Assembly: GCF_019703515.2 (NCBI RefSeq)
Contig: NC_059365.1
Location: forward strand, 38,578,001-38,642,000
Origin: Myxocyprinus asiaticus
Lineage: Eukaryota > Chordata > Actinopteri > Cypriniformes > Catostomidae
Direction: 5' to 3'
DNA length: 64,000 nt
A model generated the notes under the pieces. It was not told the DNA's origin and did not search any database. It saw only the letters and a program-made list of their open reading frames with translations. This document shows, in pieces, positions 1-10,229 of this stretch. Position 1 is the first letter of the stretch. Every line of letters starts with the position of its first letter. A program made the translations under genes and the position numbers.

Positions 1-930
1 GGCCAAGCAAACATACTCATACCCACAAAAAAAATCCATAAAGGAATCTAAAGACACATCAGCTCAGACAAAGTTTCCACTAGAGAAGGATTTGTATAAT
101 TAATAATTGGGTACCAGCATTCACTGGTGTCTAACAGCAGACCCACATTCAGTGTAATGCTAGAACCTCCCTTTACTAACCACTGATAATTTATCGTCTA
201 TGAAGCACATTGAAACACTTCTGCAAAAAAGTTTTCGAAAACATGAAAAACAATTTGCCAAAAAATTTGTTTTTTCTTTTTAGACTACCAAAAACTATTA
301 AATGACTACACTGACAATTAATCAGTTTTGGTGGGGTGGTGAAAACATGCTGTTCAGAAATCACTATACTTTACTTTTTGATGTTAGAAATAATGTGTGT
401 TTTTTTATGTCTGGCTACAATCTCCAAACAAACAGGCTTTCACTGTAATCAGTAATCATTAGATGTTGAGTGGTTCAGCAAAAGATAAAAAGAGAATCTG
501 AATATCTGAATTTCCATGGAACCTGTTTTTGCAATAGATATTTTTGCATGGGTATCATTGGGCAGGACTTTAGGTTATTTTCATGTAAAAATGACAAAGG
601 GCCATGACATAATGCATAGAGTGAGCTGTGTCCCAAAAACAAGTCAAGATGAGGAAAAACTTGTTTATTAAAGGGTGTTTGTGAGACACAACTTAAAGCC
701 AAACAATGACACAATAAATAATTCAACTGATGTGGTTTCACAGGTGTACGTATGGTTATTTTCCAACTGCTTCAAATTTGTCTCACCCAATTACATTTTA
801 TAGTCCGAACTATCACCTGCATAAACAATGTTTCCCATAAACTAATAAAGGAAATGTAATTAAATGGCATTTTAAAGATTTTCAGTCAGACTCACTGATG
901 TTTTGAGTTATCATTGATAGGGAACGTTAC
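1..930 (-). other. stox2: stox2 intron 2 (partial, 5' portion)
   Basis: This AT-rich stretch lies just downstream of the exon 2 splice donor on the minus strand, so it is the first part of stox2 intron 2. I looked for the continuation of the storkhead winged-helix domain on the minus strand and found no open frame resembling it, so exon 3 must lie left of position 1. No mobile element with recognisable ends was seen. An 88-codon minus-strand open frame at 475-741 has no recognisable domain and is probably chance. Confidence 0.75.
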
Positions 931-1083
931 CTGGGAAGCATGTTGCTAGGTGTTCGATGAGTGTCTCTTGCGTGACAGTCTTCCGGGCGGAGTTCATGGC
1001 AGAGATGGCCAGGCACAAGATTTCTCCCAGCGGGATGAACTGGGATTGGCTGATGGGAGACATGCTGATGGGAGACACATCAC
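931..1083 (-). CDS. stox2: stox2 coding exon 2 (start of storkhead winged-helix domain)
   Basis: This 153-nt internal exon encodes about 51 residues, running from [16 protein letters not shown] to EHLATCFPG. Vertebrate STOX2 reads almost identically here (known from the family); STOX1 is clearly more different. The exon opens the storkhead box, a FOX-like winged helix. STOX2 is thought to act as a nuclear transcriptional regulator. The minus strand shows a pyrimidine-rich acceptor ending CCCCTACAG just before 1083 and a donor CCAG/GTAAC with the last exonic base at 931. The exon starts with the last two bases of a Gly codon, matching the single G left by exon 1, and ends with one base of the next Gly codon, so both flanking introns are phase 1. 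No frameshift or stop interrupts it. The open frame continues upstream past the acceptor, but that part is intronic. The teleost paralogue (a or b) cannot be told from these two exons. Confidence 0.95.
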
Positions 1084-2459
1084 CTGTAGGGGCACAAAGA
1101 TCAGAGGTCAAAAGTTAACTCAGTGTGGGAAAAAGGTTATTGTGGTGGGTTTCCGGAGTGAGGAACAGGTGGCATGACTTTCTGTAGTGGACGAGGAAGA
1201 AATTTATAGCTTTTAATGTGGAAGGTCACATTTGCTGGCGTTAAATTTAGACTTTGTCCTAAAGCTGGAACACAACCCTTACGAAAAAGTACTGTGGCCA
1301 TCCCATGGTACAGTGATGATATCAGAAGTAGTACCATTTACATTTATACATACCATATATATTGTATGATTAACATATTCATGTATCCATGGTATTTAAT
1401 GGTATTTTAAAAGAATACTATGGTACTTTCTAGAAATAGAACTTACTGAACGGCACTAACTGAATTAGACATACAACATGATGCACTCCTGTGACAAAAT
1501 GTTGCATACTACTATATGGAACATTGCATTTTATGCTGTTACACATACATTTATTTTTTCAAAATAGTAGGCTGTCTACAGTATATACTGTGCAGTTTTC
1601 AATAAGTTGTAAACTAGTATTCCATTCCGAAGTTACATAGCCAATGTTTTTAAATCTTAGTTTTTGGCTAAAGGTCCAAACACATCAAAAGTGCTGCACA
1701 ATAAATGACAAATTCGACCTTTCACCTCCTGAAATCAAATCTCCACCCTTGACACAACTTGATCATCCTTAACTACCGACTTAACATAACTGACCCAAAT
1801 TCTGTACAACTGTACAAGATCTCACCCAAAAATAGCACTGAACATCTGGTGCTCAAGTGTCAGGCAAATACTCTGGAAGAAGCAACCAGAGGAGGCAGAG
1901 CTCCCTGCCAGCAGGCTCTGGCACCTGGGTAAGCAGCTCAGCATGGATCTCTGGATCTTAGGATCCAAATCAGGCTTATCAGGCAGGCAAAGCGAGGACA
2001 AAAACACAGTTACACACCTTCCTGGCCAGTAAAAGAACATCAGTAAGCTGATTAGAACAAAAAGCACATGTGAGTATTGCACAGGTCCATGGCAGTCAGT
2101 GTTTGGGATTGATTACCGTATTTGCTAACTGTCCTGTTCTTACAACAGCTTACAGTAGCTGTTCAAAAACAGTCTGTATGAATGAGGGGATGAAGATGCA
2201 GGAAACTGATGATGACCATGAGAGGAGAGCAGGTTGCACTATCACACACACAGTATAGATACAATATAGGCTACATGGGTGTCCCATATGCAGTTTTGCT
2301 TGGTGTCATTAGCCCATGGTGCAACTGTCCTGGAAGTTGTCAAACCAGTTTACATAACCCAGGTTTACAAGGGACATGAGGTCAACAGGACACCAAACAA
2401 TTGTAGTGAGCGGTGTGTGTCCCTTTACAGACATACAGTATCCACAATAAAGAATAGCC
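1084..2459. other. intronic sequence, mostly unassigned
   Basis: No gene is seen. Around 1290-1430 there are scattered CCATGGTA / GGTACT / ACCATT words on both strands, resembling the CATGGTAT-rich repeat better preserved at 7.7-9.3 kb, so this may be a decayed relative. The rest (1500-2459) has no recognisable ends or coding potential. Open frames of 60-86 codons here have no family resemblance. Confidence 0.5.
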
Positions 2460-2994
2460 TGTTGTAAGGGGTCAAACGAGAAAACCATGATGGAGCACGG
2501 CCGGCACTGAATCAGCTGATCAGCGGGAGAGCGAACAAGTTCTTCTCTCTCGCTCTCCTCTCTCTCTCTCTCTCTGTGTGTCTCCGCTCACCCTTTCCCT
2601 CGTCTCTCCCCCCAGGTTCACAGGAGGCGGGGTGGACCAGCAGCTGACAGAACGGCGGGAAGGGCAGCGTCTCCCCCCGAGAGATGTGGGGGGGGGTTAG
2701 TCAGACCGGTGGCATCCCGGCCTGAATCGGGCGGGGGAGGAGTGTGATGAGGATGAGGGCGTGGCCGGGCCGTGCTGGAGCACGGCCGGTCCTGAATCAG
2801 CTGATCAGCAGGAGAGCGAGATAAGGGGCGGCCGGAGATGCCGGATCAAGAGAGAGATGCACGCTGCCGTGTTGCTTGTGTGTCTGTTTATGTTTGTTTA
2901 AATTCATTGTTTAAGGTAATTTATGCATTAAAAGTTTATGTTGATTGTTCAGCCGGTTCCCGCCTCCTCCCTGCCCGACCTTTACCTGTTACAA
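2460..2994 (+). mobile_element. LTR-like retroelement block (candidate solo LTR)
   Basis: A sharply GC-rich block about 535 bp long in an AT-rich intron. It opens near TGTTGTAAGGGGTC and closes near CCTTTACCTGTTACA, so it has a TG...CA form like an LTR. It contains a CT-rich tract (2541-2575), G-runs near 2690, and an AATAAA-like ATTAAA near 2929 where an LTR polyadenylation signal would sit. A unit of about 45 bp around GAGCACGGCCGG is present twice, at about 2494 and about 2782. No 5-bp target duplication or internal retroelement genes are visible, so solo LTR is an inference. Confidence 0.5.
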
Positions 2995-3339
2995 TGATTA
3001 TAATCATGTAATCCGTACATGATTATAAGCAAATAAGCAGACTGTATGCCCACAGGCCACCTACAGTTCGCTCACTCACTGTCTGATGCATATGGTACAG
3101 AGCTGGCTGTAATCACCAGTTCCAAAATTACTGGCTGGCTTTTCCGAACTTCTCAGAGTTGGGGTACACAAGTTTTTACAGTCTGCCTGAACAAAGTGGT
3201 TTTCACATGGAACCAGATTGAAACTGTGGGAACTTTTGGAAAAACTAATCACTGAATCGGTTTATGTTTGTCAGGTTTGTGGTATTACAACTTTGAAAGA
3301 TATTCTGAGTTTTGTTTGAAGACCTTAATAACAAGTAAA

Positions 3340-3690
3340 CTCAGTAAGGGCCCTGTGATTAAAATTAATGTATGATTGCAAAAATAGTAAAATTAAAATC
3401 ATGATATTTCCTAGTGTGATGATTAAACCACAAAAGGCTGTGATTAAATAAATATACAGTCTGCATGTGCTGTGCACTTCAAAATAATTGTGTGAAGCTG
3501 GCTGCTCATTCACATTGGTCCCTTTCAAGGCTAAATAGTCTCTGATCATTAGCATCACATGCGCTCTGTATGTAGCAGATTACAGAGGGCAGAGCACCCC
3601 TTAAACTTGAAATGCAATGGTATGTTAAAAAGTAATTTTTCTGTTTTCATTTGATTAAAGTTCTAAAAATTAATTTGATTAGACCCATGG
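3340..3690. repeat. dispersed repeat family A, copy 1
   Basis: The segment begins near AGGGCCCTGTGATTAAAA and contains GATGATTAAACCACAAAAGG, then CACTTCAAAATAATTGTGTG and a closing GTTTTCATTTGATT. The same ordered blocks recur at 33.2-34.1 kb, 35.09-35.28 kb and 37.55-37.77 kb, and a weaker match lies near 40.0-40.1 kb. The AGGGCCC ends suggest a non-autonomous DNA transposon, possibly hAT. No transposase is present and the superfamily is not certain. Confidence 0.55.
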
Positions 3691-3984
3691 TACTAAACAG
3701 GTGGCCCGCGGGCCACATCTGGCCCGAAAACCATCTTATTGTGACCCGCGTGATGTTGCCATCACATAAAATGATTTAATGTGTATGAATTTTGAGGCCG
3801 CCATCTTGAATGTTTTGGGTTGAATGGATCACATGACCGCCTCATATGACAACAAATACATAATCATTTTCAGATCTCCATTTCCCCTGTCCACACTACA
3901 ACGTGAAGATGCCGTTTTCAAATGTATCCAATTGGGATACAATGATCATTGGCAATTTCCATACATGTCCCTAAAATCGTCCCC

Positions 3985-4389
3985 TAAAGGTGCTGTAAGT
4001 GATTTTTTTCATGGAAAAGTACACAAAAAAATGTTCGTACTCCCTGAAAGATATTAATGAAATAAGTGTCCTGAGATATTTCACTGGTCTCTGTGACAGC
4101 AAACAAAAATGTGTCCATGGGCCACGCTCTCTGACACATTCTGCCTGTCAATCATTTTGCACGTTCTCATAGTATTGTAGTTGCAGTGAATTATTGAAGC
4201 TTAATGCCATTTTTATGCCATGTTTTTCATACTAGTTGTCAGATGAGGGTGCTGTTTTGCTACTGTTGTGTTTGACAACTGTGGGATAACGGTTTTCTGC
4301 TCAGTGTCGGTCTCTACGGTATCTTTGATAAATTCAACAGCTCAGCTCGTGGAAATTCCAGAATGGGAGAATTGCTTACAGCACCTTTA
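3985..4389. mobile_element. MITE with TAAAGGTGCTGTAAG termini
   Basis: The left end reads TAAAGGTGCTGTAAG and the right end CTTACAGCACCTTTA, a perfect inverted repeat. The TA at each edge is consistent with a TA target duplication. The 405-bp body has no coding capacity. A second MITE at 15668-16060 starts with the same AAGGTGC-type end but has a different interior. This is a widespread kind of fish non-autonomous DNA element; which transposase mobilised it is not visible here. Confidence 0.75.
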
Positions 4390-4601
4390 ACACCAAAGCA
4401 TTTTTCCACACACATTTTTGCCTCACTAATGATGCCTTTTGAGTACAAAGCAACAAGAAATATTTAAAAAACTGTCAAAATTTATGAAGAGATATTGAAT
4501 GTTTTATCATTTCTTTTCATTAAATATTGAACTTATCGTTTCAGAGCATCCAGAGAGTGCAGGTATTTAACTAATAAAATTTACCAAGAACATGCTAATA
4601 C

Positions 4602-4870
4602 TAGGGGTGTAACGATCCATCAATCTAATCACTAACGATGCGATGTCTTCGATTCAATGCATAAACATCTGTCTATTTTTTTAAGATAACCTTTCATCTG
4701 ACATTCTCATGCCAGCCACATCTGTACGCATTTCCGTCAGGCAATGCAGAAACCTTATGATATTCATCTCGTTTTATAAGCACCAAATGTGCTTCTCATG
4801 TCATGTGGGACATGGATGTGCAAGGAGTGACTGAAGTGTTTGTTGTGAAAAGGCTTTTAAGGTGCTGTTT
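4602..4870 (+). mobile_element. hAT-type element, 5' fragment (relative of 40444-41540)
   Basis: The segment starts TAGGGGTGTAACGATCCATC and follows, block for block, the first 250 bp of the element at 40444-41540, including GCCAGCCAC...TTATGATATTCATCTC. Its right half and right terminus are missing, and the trace fades by about 4870. It is a truncated non-autonomous copy. The hAT call rests on its better-preserved relative, which has 8-bp duplications. Confidence 0.6.
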
Positions 4871-4984
4871 CTATTTGACCTATCTCTTACAATGAGTTTT
4901 GTTGGTGTAAACTTATATAATCAGGTTGATTCAGTGATGGCGATATTTTTTACTTGAATCAAACCAGTTGATTTAGCTGTTACT

Positions 4985-5865
4985 ACTAGTGATCGACCGA
5001 TATGGGTTTTTTAATGGCCTATGCCGATATCCAGAGAGCAGGGTGGCTAATATGCCGATACAATCCTGATATATCACACAATGTAATATAGTAAATAACA
5101 TAAACATAAAATTGCTAAAAAATAATAATAAACTCTTATTTCGCACTATTTACTCAATTTCACACAAAACTTTAACTTGTAAAAAATAATCTAAAAAAAC
5201 AATATTGTATTTTACATGGTAGATTGCAGTTTCTTCTGATTTCTGTTTAGTCATCAAATTGTAGTAATTTATTTGCACATGCAAAAATTGTTAATATATT
5301 AGGAAAAAGGAAATAACAGTAAACACAGTAGTCCAGCAACCATGGATGGCATGTCCACATTAGCAATCGCATCCAGCGCAAGCAGCAATCTCCTGACAGT
5401 TTAAATGGCCTGGATCGCCTACTTGGATTGTCACAGACTGACTGTCATGATTTGTGAATCAGAGGAACTTTTGATCCTGATTCTAAAGTTTTTGATTCTG
5501 GCTGATGGAATACGCACTTCAGAGGAAGATATTAGATGAGCGCTCGAAAGGAAGAAAACACTGGATTTTACTGAGATTCGTGAATTACATCTATTTAAAC
5601 GAGATATCTGCATATTTGCAGATGGTATATAATAGATATTTTATTGATATTTGCCTTTTATCATTAGAAAAGTTACAGGGAACTGTTGAGGAGAGGCTGA
5701 TAGAATACATGCTTTAGAGGTAAATAAATGAGCGTTCCACAGGATGCTGGATCTGCTGAAGTTGTGTGAGGTTGGTTTATTACATCTGTTTAAATGAGAT
5801 ATGCGCATATTTGCAGATGATATATGATATTAGTTTTATTGATATTTGCCCTAAGACCCTATTTT
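4985..5865 (+). mobile_element. GATCGACCGATAT-type DNA element with internal tandem repeat
   Basis: The left end reads CTAGTGATCGACCGATATGG, a start typical of a common fish DNA transposon. Inside, a unit ending GATATTTGCC occurs twice about 195 bp apart (about 5538-5655 and 5728-5850). Both copies share GAGCG, TTACATCT, TTTAAA and GCATATTTGCAGATG. The right terminus was not located and no transposase remains. The superfamily (probably hAT) is inferred from the end sequence alone. Confidence 0.5.
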
Positions 5866-5932
5866 TTTTCTCACTGTTTAAGTATACTTTGGCTTAAATG
5901 GCATATACAGATCAAACTAGGCCTTGTTCCAG

Positions 5933-5954
5933 AAAAAAAAAAAAAAAAAAAAAA
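5933..5954 (+). repeat. poly(A) tract, 22 nt
   Basis: An uninterrupted run of adenines after CTTGTTCCAG. It could be the tail of a retroposed fragment or simple slippage. No SINE or LINE body is recognisable directly upstream. Confidence 0.9.
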
Positions 5955-6108
5955 TCCTTACACAATAGCTGTAGTGATAGAGGACAAATGGGAGGTTCTG
6001 TGCTCTACTTCCTGAGTGAGTCTGCAAGCCTTTGATCTCTCTGATGGTCCATGCTTGTTTGTGATGGTGTTGATAGCTTCAACAGCAGGATACCAGCAGC
6101 TCAATGCA

Positions 6109-6340
6109 TTAACCTGTTGATGTGCATCCCCCCCGAACTGATGTCACTTTGCTTAAATTAGTTCACATTTACTATATAGTCTAGTCAAAAAAGAGTTAAT
6201 AATGTTGACAAATTATAAAGATGTATAATTTGTCAACATTATGAAACATTTTGAACAGCACACTATATAGTAAATGTGAACTCATTTAAGCAAAGTAAAG
6301 TCAAACCCATGGGTGGGGTCAATGAGCATCAACAGGTTAA
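6109..6340. mobile_element. fold-back MITE flanked by TTAA
   Basis: A near-complete palindrome. The left arm runs CCTGTTGATG...CACATTTACTATATAG and the right arm CTATATAGTAAATGTG...CATCAACAGG. The centre carries a second hairpin, GTTGACAAATTATA / TATAATTTGTCAAC. TTAA occurs on both sides (6109-6112 and 6337-6340), the target duplication used by piggyBac and Kolobok transposases. At 224 bp with almost no loop it has no coding room. Confidence 0.8.
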
Positions 6341-6401
6341 AATTAGCACCGAAACTCAAACACCTGCAACAAACTGTCATTGTGTGTTTAGACTGACACT
6401 G

Positions 6402-7138
6402 ACAGTTTACACCTGGTATTAAGACATGTTTCGTGTGATCCGATAAAATGTGGTCAGCATTAATACAGCTGTAAATGGGGTGCAAAACGTTTTGTGATCA
6501 AATCACAAAAAACACATATGGAGGTAATCAAAAACGCATGTGACCACATTGCATAGAGAGGTGTAAATGCAAATCTGTCCAGAATGCATCCCTGAGAACA
6601 GCGAACCGCCACCCTGTCAATCAACCACTGTGCTAAAACAAGAGTTTAAACTTTGCCAGTAATGAGCAGCTTTAAATGGTAAAAACCATCTAATCTGTAA
6701 ATTTGAAAAAGCGAATCCATACACAAGCACAAGAACTTCCCAGAATGTCTTAAAAGTGCCTGATATCAATATACAGGTACATAGATGACAAGGACACATT
6801 TCTAAAGCTCAGGTACTCCACTAAAACAACAAATAATTCTGCTCGAAATGTTGGTTAGATTGTCGTTTGTGCTTAGATTGAATTTGGGAGATACAGTGCG
6901 CCGGTTTTACTTCGTTTTCTTTTATGACTTTTTGCAGTTTATTATCATGCAGTAACACACTGACATGGTGATTGATTAATGTCGTTATGAAAGAGAACCT
7001 TCCCTCAAAATCTGAACACAAGTGATCACAGGAGACGCATTTACGTGACCAGGTGTAAACAGTGATGTGTCTCGCCTGACCACACATGATCAGATCACCC
7101 GATCACCCTGGCATCTGAATACCAGGTGTAAACAGGGT
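6402..7138. mobile_element. MITE with TTTACACCTGGTATT inverted ends
   Basis: Left end CAGTTTACACCTGGTATT is matched by AATACCAGGTGTAAACAGGG at the right, giving inverted repeats of about 18 bp with one mismatch. The element is about 740 bp, AT-rich inside, and lacks a coding frame with any recognised domain. No clear target duplication is visible. It starts about 60 bp after the fold-back element. Confidence 0.65.
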
Positions 7139-7689
7139 CCATGTTCTGTTATATGGTCAGAACTGCAAACGGATAGCTTATTTAAATACACAATGTGAAA
7201 TAGACCTTAAAAAATGTTCTGTCTGGTAACCTAAAAAATGTGCTTCATGTGGTAACATCCAAATCAGCTGGTTTCATTCAAGTCAAACATTTTATTTAAT
7301 CTAAATCAACCTGACAAATTAGGCTAGGTTGCATAAACAAAAGTCATTTCATGGGTTAGATCAAGTATAAATAGATCATTTAGGTAACAATTGCAGGTTG
7401 CCACTTTTTTTTTGCCAACTTGTAACAAATATCAGTTTATAGCCCTTAAAAAATATTATTTTTTAATTATTTATGTGTATAGCACTGTATCACAATACAT
7501 ATTGTTACAAAGCAGCTATACAGAAAATCATTCACCCTGGTAGCACTAACTGAACACTAACAGAGGTGTGCTATTCATTTTCTAAGTGATTGGACTTACA
7601 ATTGTCACACAAAACATGTGAAAAAATCCAGTAGACTTAAATTAAAGGAGGGGCCTGAACCTGATCTTGCGAAAAGCAACCACCTAGAA

Positions 7690-8026
7690 ACCACCCAAAA
7701 CAACCTAACAACAACCAAGCAATGTCCATAGTTTCTGCCACAATGTTGCAGTTGCTACTGTTTTGTTACTGCAATTAAACTGTGATCGAAATAGAAATTA
7801 ATCAAAACATATTATTATATTACCGTAGTATTAGTAATTGTAGTAAGCACAAAAAAGTACTACAGTATTACAATGTTTTTAGACATGGTATTCTTTGATG
7901 CGCCTTGGAGTATCATGTAAATACAATAGCATATGAATATGGCAATGATTCAGTACCATGGTATATATCAAATACTACGGTATTACCACGATGATACCAC
8001 CACAGTAATCCAACTACATAACAACC
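7690..8026 (+). repeat. CATGGTAT-rich repeat, tandem unit 1
   Basis: The unit runs from CCACCCAAAACAACC through AGCAATGTCCATAGTTTC, ATGGTATTCTTTGATG, CCATGGTATATATCAA and TATTACCACGATGATACC. The same order of blocks is found again from 8522 onward, making a head-to-tail pair with units of about 340 bp once later insertions are removed. There is no coding potential. Each unit could be a decayed DNA element or a satellite-like repeat. Confidence 0.6.
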
Positions 8027-8034
8027 ACCCAAAA

Positions 8035-8513
8035 TCAGTGGCGCCTGCAGCTGTAAGGCCGTATGCACTGTGCGTACCATGAGCGTTCCAACTGACCTGA
8101 GAAACTTTTTCTCTGAGATTATTTCAGAAATCAAGTGTGTACAATCAACTGAAACAAAATGCTGCATTTTTGAGAGCAAGCGCTGTGTCATGAGAATGAG
8201 GGGCTGTTAACATGGAACGTGTTTTTGCATCAGCTCGTGCTGTTTTTCAATAGTTTTCCATAAACATTTGCTAACTTTTACTGTTTTTAGCATCTCTCAA
8301 AGAAGCGCTGCATGTTTAGAAGCCATGTCAAGTTAAAAAAAAGAGAAAATTAATGCTTCTCACAAAGTCACCAGAATTGAACGCTTTGGTGTGGTTTTAA
8401 AAAAAAAAAAAAAAAAAAAAAAGCATGCCCACAGACCTCCCTACAAATAAGGCTAGCTATACTTTAGTAAGATTTCTCTGTGTACCCTCAGATCAAATCC
8501 TGCAGGCGCCCAT
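8035..8513. mobile_element. hAT-type MITE with perfect 8-bp duplication
   Basis: The element is bounded by TCAGTGGCGCCTGCAG and CTGCAGGCGCCCAT, an inverted pair. Directly outside, ACCCAAAA occurs on both sides (8027-8034 and 8514-8521), a perfect 8-bp target duplication characteristic of hAT insertions. The 479-bp body contains a poly(A) run (8399-8422) and no transposase. It landed at the junction between the two tandem units described for 7690-8026 and 8522-9295. Confidence 0.8.
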
Positions 8514-8521
8514 ACCCAAAA

Positions 8522-8805
8522 CAACCAAACAGCCAAGCAACGTCTATAATTTCTTTATAACTTTTGCAGTTACTACAGTTATTGTTACTACAACAGAACT
8601 GTGATAAGCCACTACTGTCAACAAAAATAAATAATCACAACATTATGATGCTTTGACAGTAGTATCAATAATTGTAGTTAGTGAGATAATTTTGTAAGGC
8701 AGACTTACACGTATAACAATGATTTTTGCATGTGCCGTAGTAATTTGATTATTTTATGCACATGATACCGTGGTAATAACATGGTATTCTTTGATGTACC
8801 TTGAA
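8522..8805 (+). repeat. CATGGTAT-rich repeat, tandem unit 2 (first part)
   Basis: The segment repeats the 7690-8026 unit in the same orientation (AACAACC...CCAAGCAACGTCTATAATTTC...CATGGTATTCTTTGATG). It stops at 8805 where another element was inserted. It resumes at about 9182 with CTTGGAGTACCATGTAAATA and is cut again at 9295 before ending at about 10215. Confidence 0.6.
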
Positions 8806-9181
8806 CAGGGTTCCTATCTTTTTTGACCAAGGACATTTCCATTAACTTTCCAGCCATTTGGGATTGTTGATTGTTTTTAATCAGACCAGTTTGCTAATGA
8901 ATCATCAGAATGATTTGTGAATCGTTGTGGCCTACTCATTGACTCAAAAGAATGATTCGCCCACAAATCAGAAATCACTATGGTGTGCAAGCAAGAAAAT
9001 CTAGCTGATGAGATTTTAGAGGCAGAGGAAAACAAGAAAAATGTGCATTCTGACTTTAAATTTCCATGACTTGTCCATGATTTTTAAATTGTAATCAATT
9101 TCAATGACTTTTCTGGGCTTGGAAATCACAATGTTAAAAATGCCCTGATATTTCCATGTTTTCCATGACCTTGGGAACACT
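8806..9181. mobile_element. hAT-like MITE inside tandem unit 2
   Basis: Left end CAGGGTTCCTATC and right end CTTGGGAACACTG are imperfect inverted repeats. The interior has the TTTCCATGAC / CATGACTT words typical of a common fish repeat. The uninterrupted unit 1 reads CCTTGGAGTATCATG at the matching place (about 7903), so it serves as the empty site. Here CCTTGAA lies left and CTTGGAG right of the insert, a decayed duplication of about 7-8 bp. Confidence 0.65.
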
Positions 9182-9295
9182 GCTTGGAGTACCATGTAAA
9201 TACTATGGTATTTGAAAATGGTAATCATTCAGGACCATGGTATATATATCAAAGTACTATGGTATTACCATCTGATCCCATCACTGTATCATAAT
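9182..9295 (+). repeat. CATGGTAT-rich repeat, tandem unit 2 (continuation)
   Basis: This is the continuation of the repeat after the 8806-9181 insertion: CTTGGAGTACCATGTAAATA, then CCATGGTATATATATCAAAG and GGTATTACCATCTGATCC. It aligns with 7903-7998 of unit 1. It is interrupted again at 9296 by a hAT element and its last piece (ATCATGATACCGCCACAG) lies at 10200-10217. Confidence 0.6.
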
Positions 9296-10199
9296 CAGGG
9301 TTGGGGAGTAACGGAATACGTGTAACGGGATTACGTATTGAAAATACAAAATATAAGTAACTGTATTCCACTACAGTTACAATTTAAATCATTGGTAATT
9401 AGAATACAGTTACATACAAAAAGTATTTTGATTACTGAAGAGATTACTTTGCATTTTATTGTCATTTGTTTCATTTAATGTTTAGACTATTCAGTTGGAA
9501 AACATGTATCCATATAAACGATGCGATCTGAGGAGCTTTTGAACAGCAGTGAAACACTTTCTTATGATGTGTTTCATTCATACAAGTTCACATTGTTGTG
9601 AGTGAAAAGGTGGATATGACGTCATTGAGGAATTTTCCATTGGGAGATTAATAGAGGAGCTACATCACGTTTCAACAGCTTAACAAGAAAACAGTTAGAA
9701 AAGCTTTGACAGATGAAACATAAATCCAATAAATACATGATTACACGCCTTGCCAATGTTTTTTATGAGGTTAGGGTATTTTTTTACAAGAAATGCAAAC
9801 CAATGTAGCCATTAACATCGTATAGAATGCTACAAACAATATATCTATGATGAAAGTGCATGTTGGAGCATAACTTTTTTTTCTCTAGTAAGACCTTTGA
9901 TATTAGAGCTAAGATGTACTGCAAACATCTTATTCTTAATGAGAATTTAAATATTGTTTTTCTGTAAAAATATAAAAAAAATCCTTAAAGCAAGATAAAT
10001 GTAAGTGAATTTTCTTTATTTACTTGTTTATAGTCAAAACAAGTGAAAAATTTGCCAGTACTGAAGAAGTAATCCAAAGTATTTAGATTACGTTACTGAC
10101 CTTGAGTAATCTAACGGAATACGTTACAAATTACATTTTACAGCATGTATTCTGTAATCTGTAGTGGAATACATTTCAAAAGTAACCCTCCCAACCCTG
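9296..10199. mobile_element. hAT-type element CAGGGTTGGGGAGTAAC
   Basis: The left end CAGGGTTGGGGAGTAAC and right end AGTAACCCTCCCAACCCTG are inverted repeats. Flanking octamers are ATCATAAT (9288-9295) and ATCATGAT (10200-10207), a hAT-type 8-bp duplication with one change. The 904-bp body keeps extended inverted subterminal homology (ACGGAATACGT near the left, ACGGAATACGTTACA near the right) and has no transposase, so it is non-autonomous. It is the third insertion in the tandem repeat. Confidence 0.8.
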
Positions 10200-10229
10200 A
10201 TCATGATACCGCCACAGTGGTGTCACAGA

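Noticed and set aside
2460..2994. CpG-island promoter as the explanation of the GC-rich block
   Set aside because: The internal direct repeat, TG...CA ends and polyadenylation-like motif fit an LTR better, though promoter activity is not excluded.
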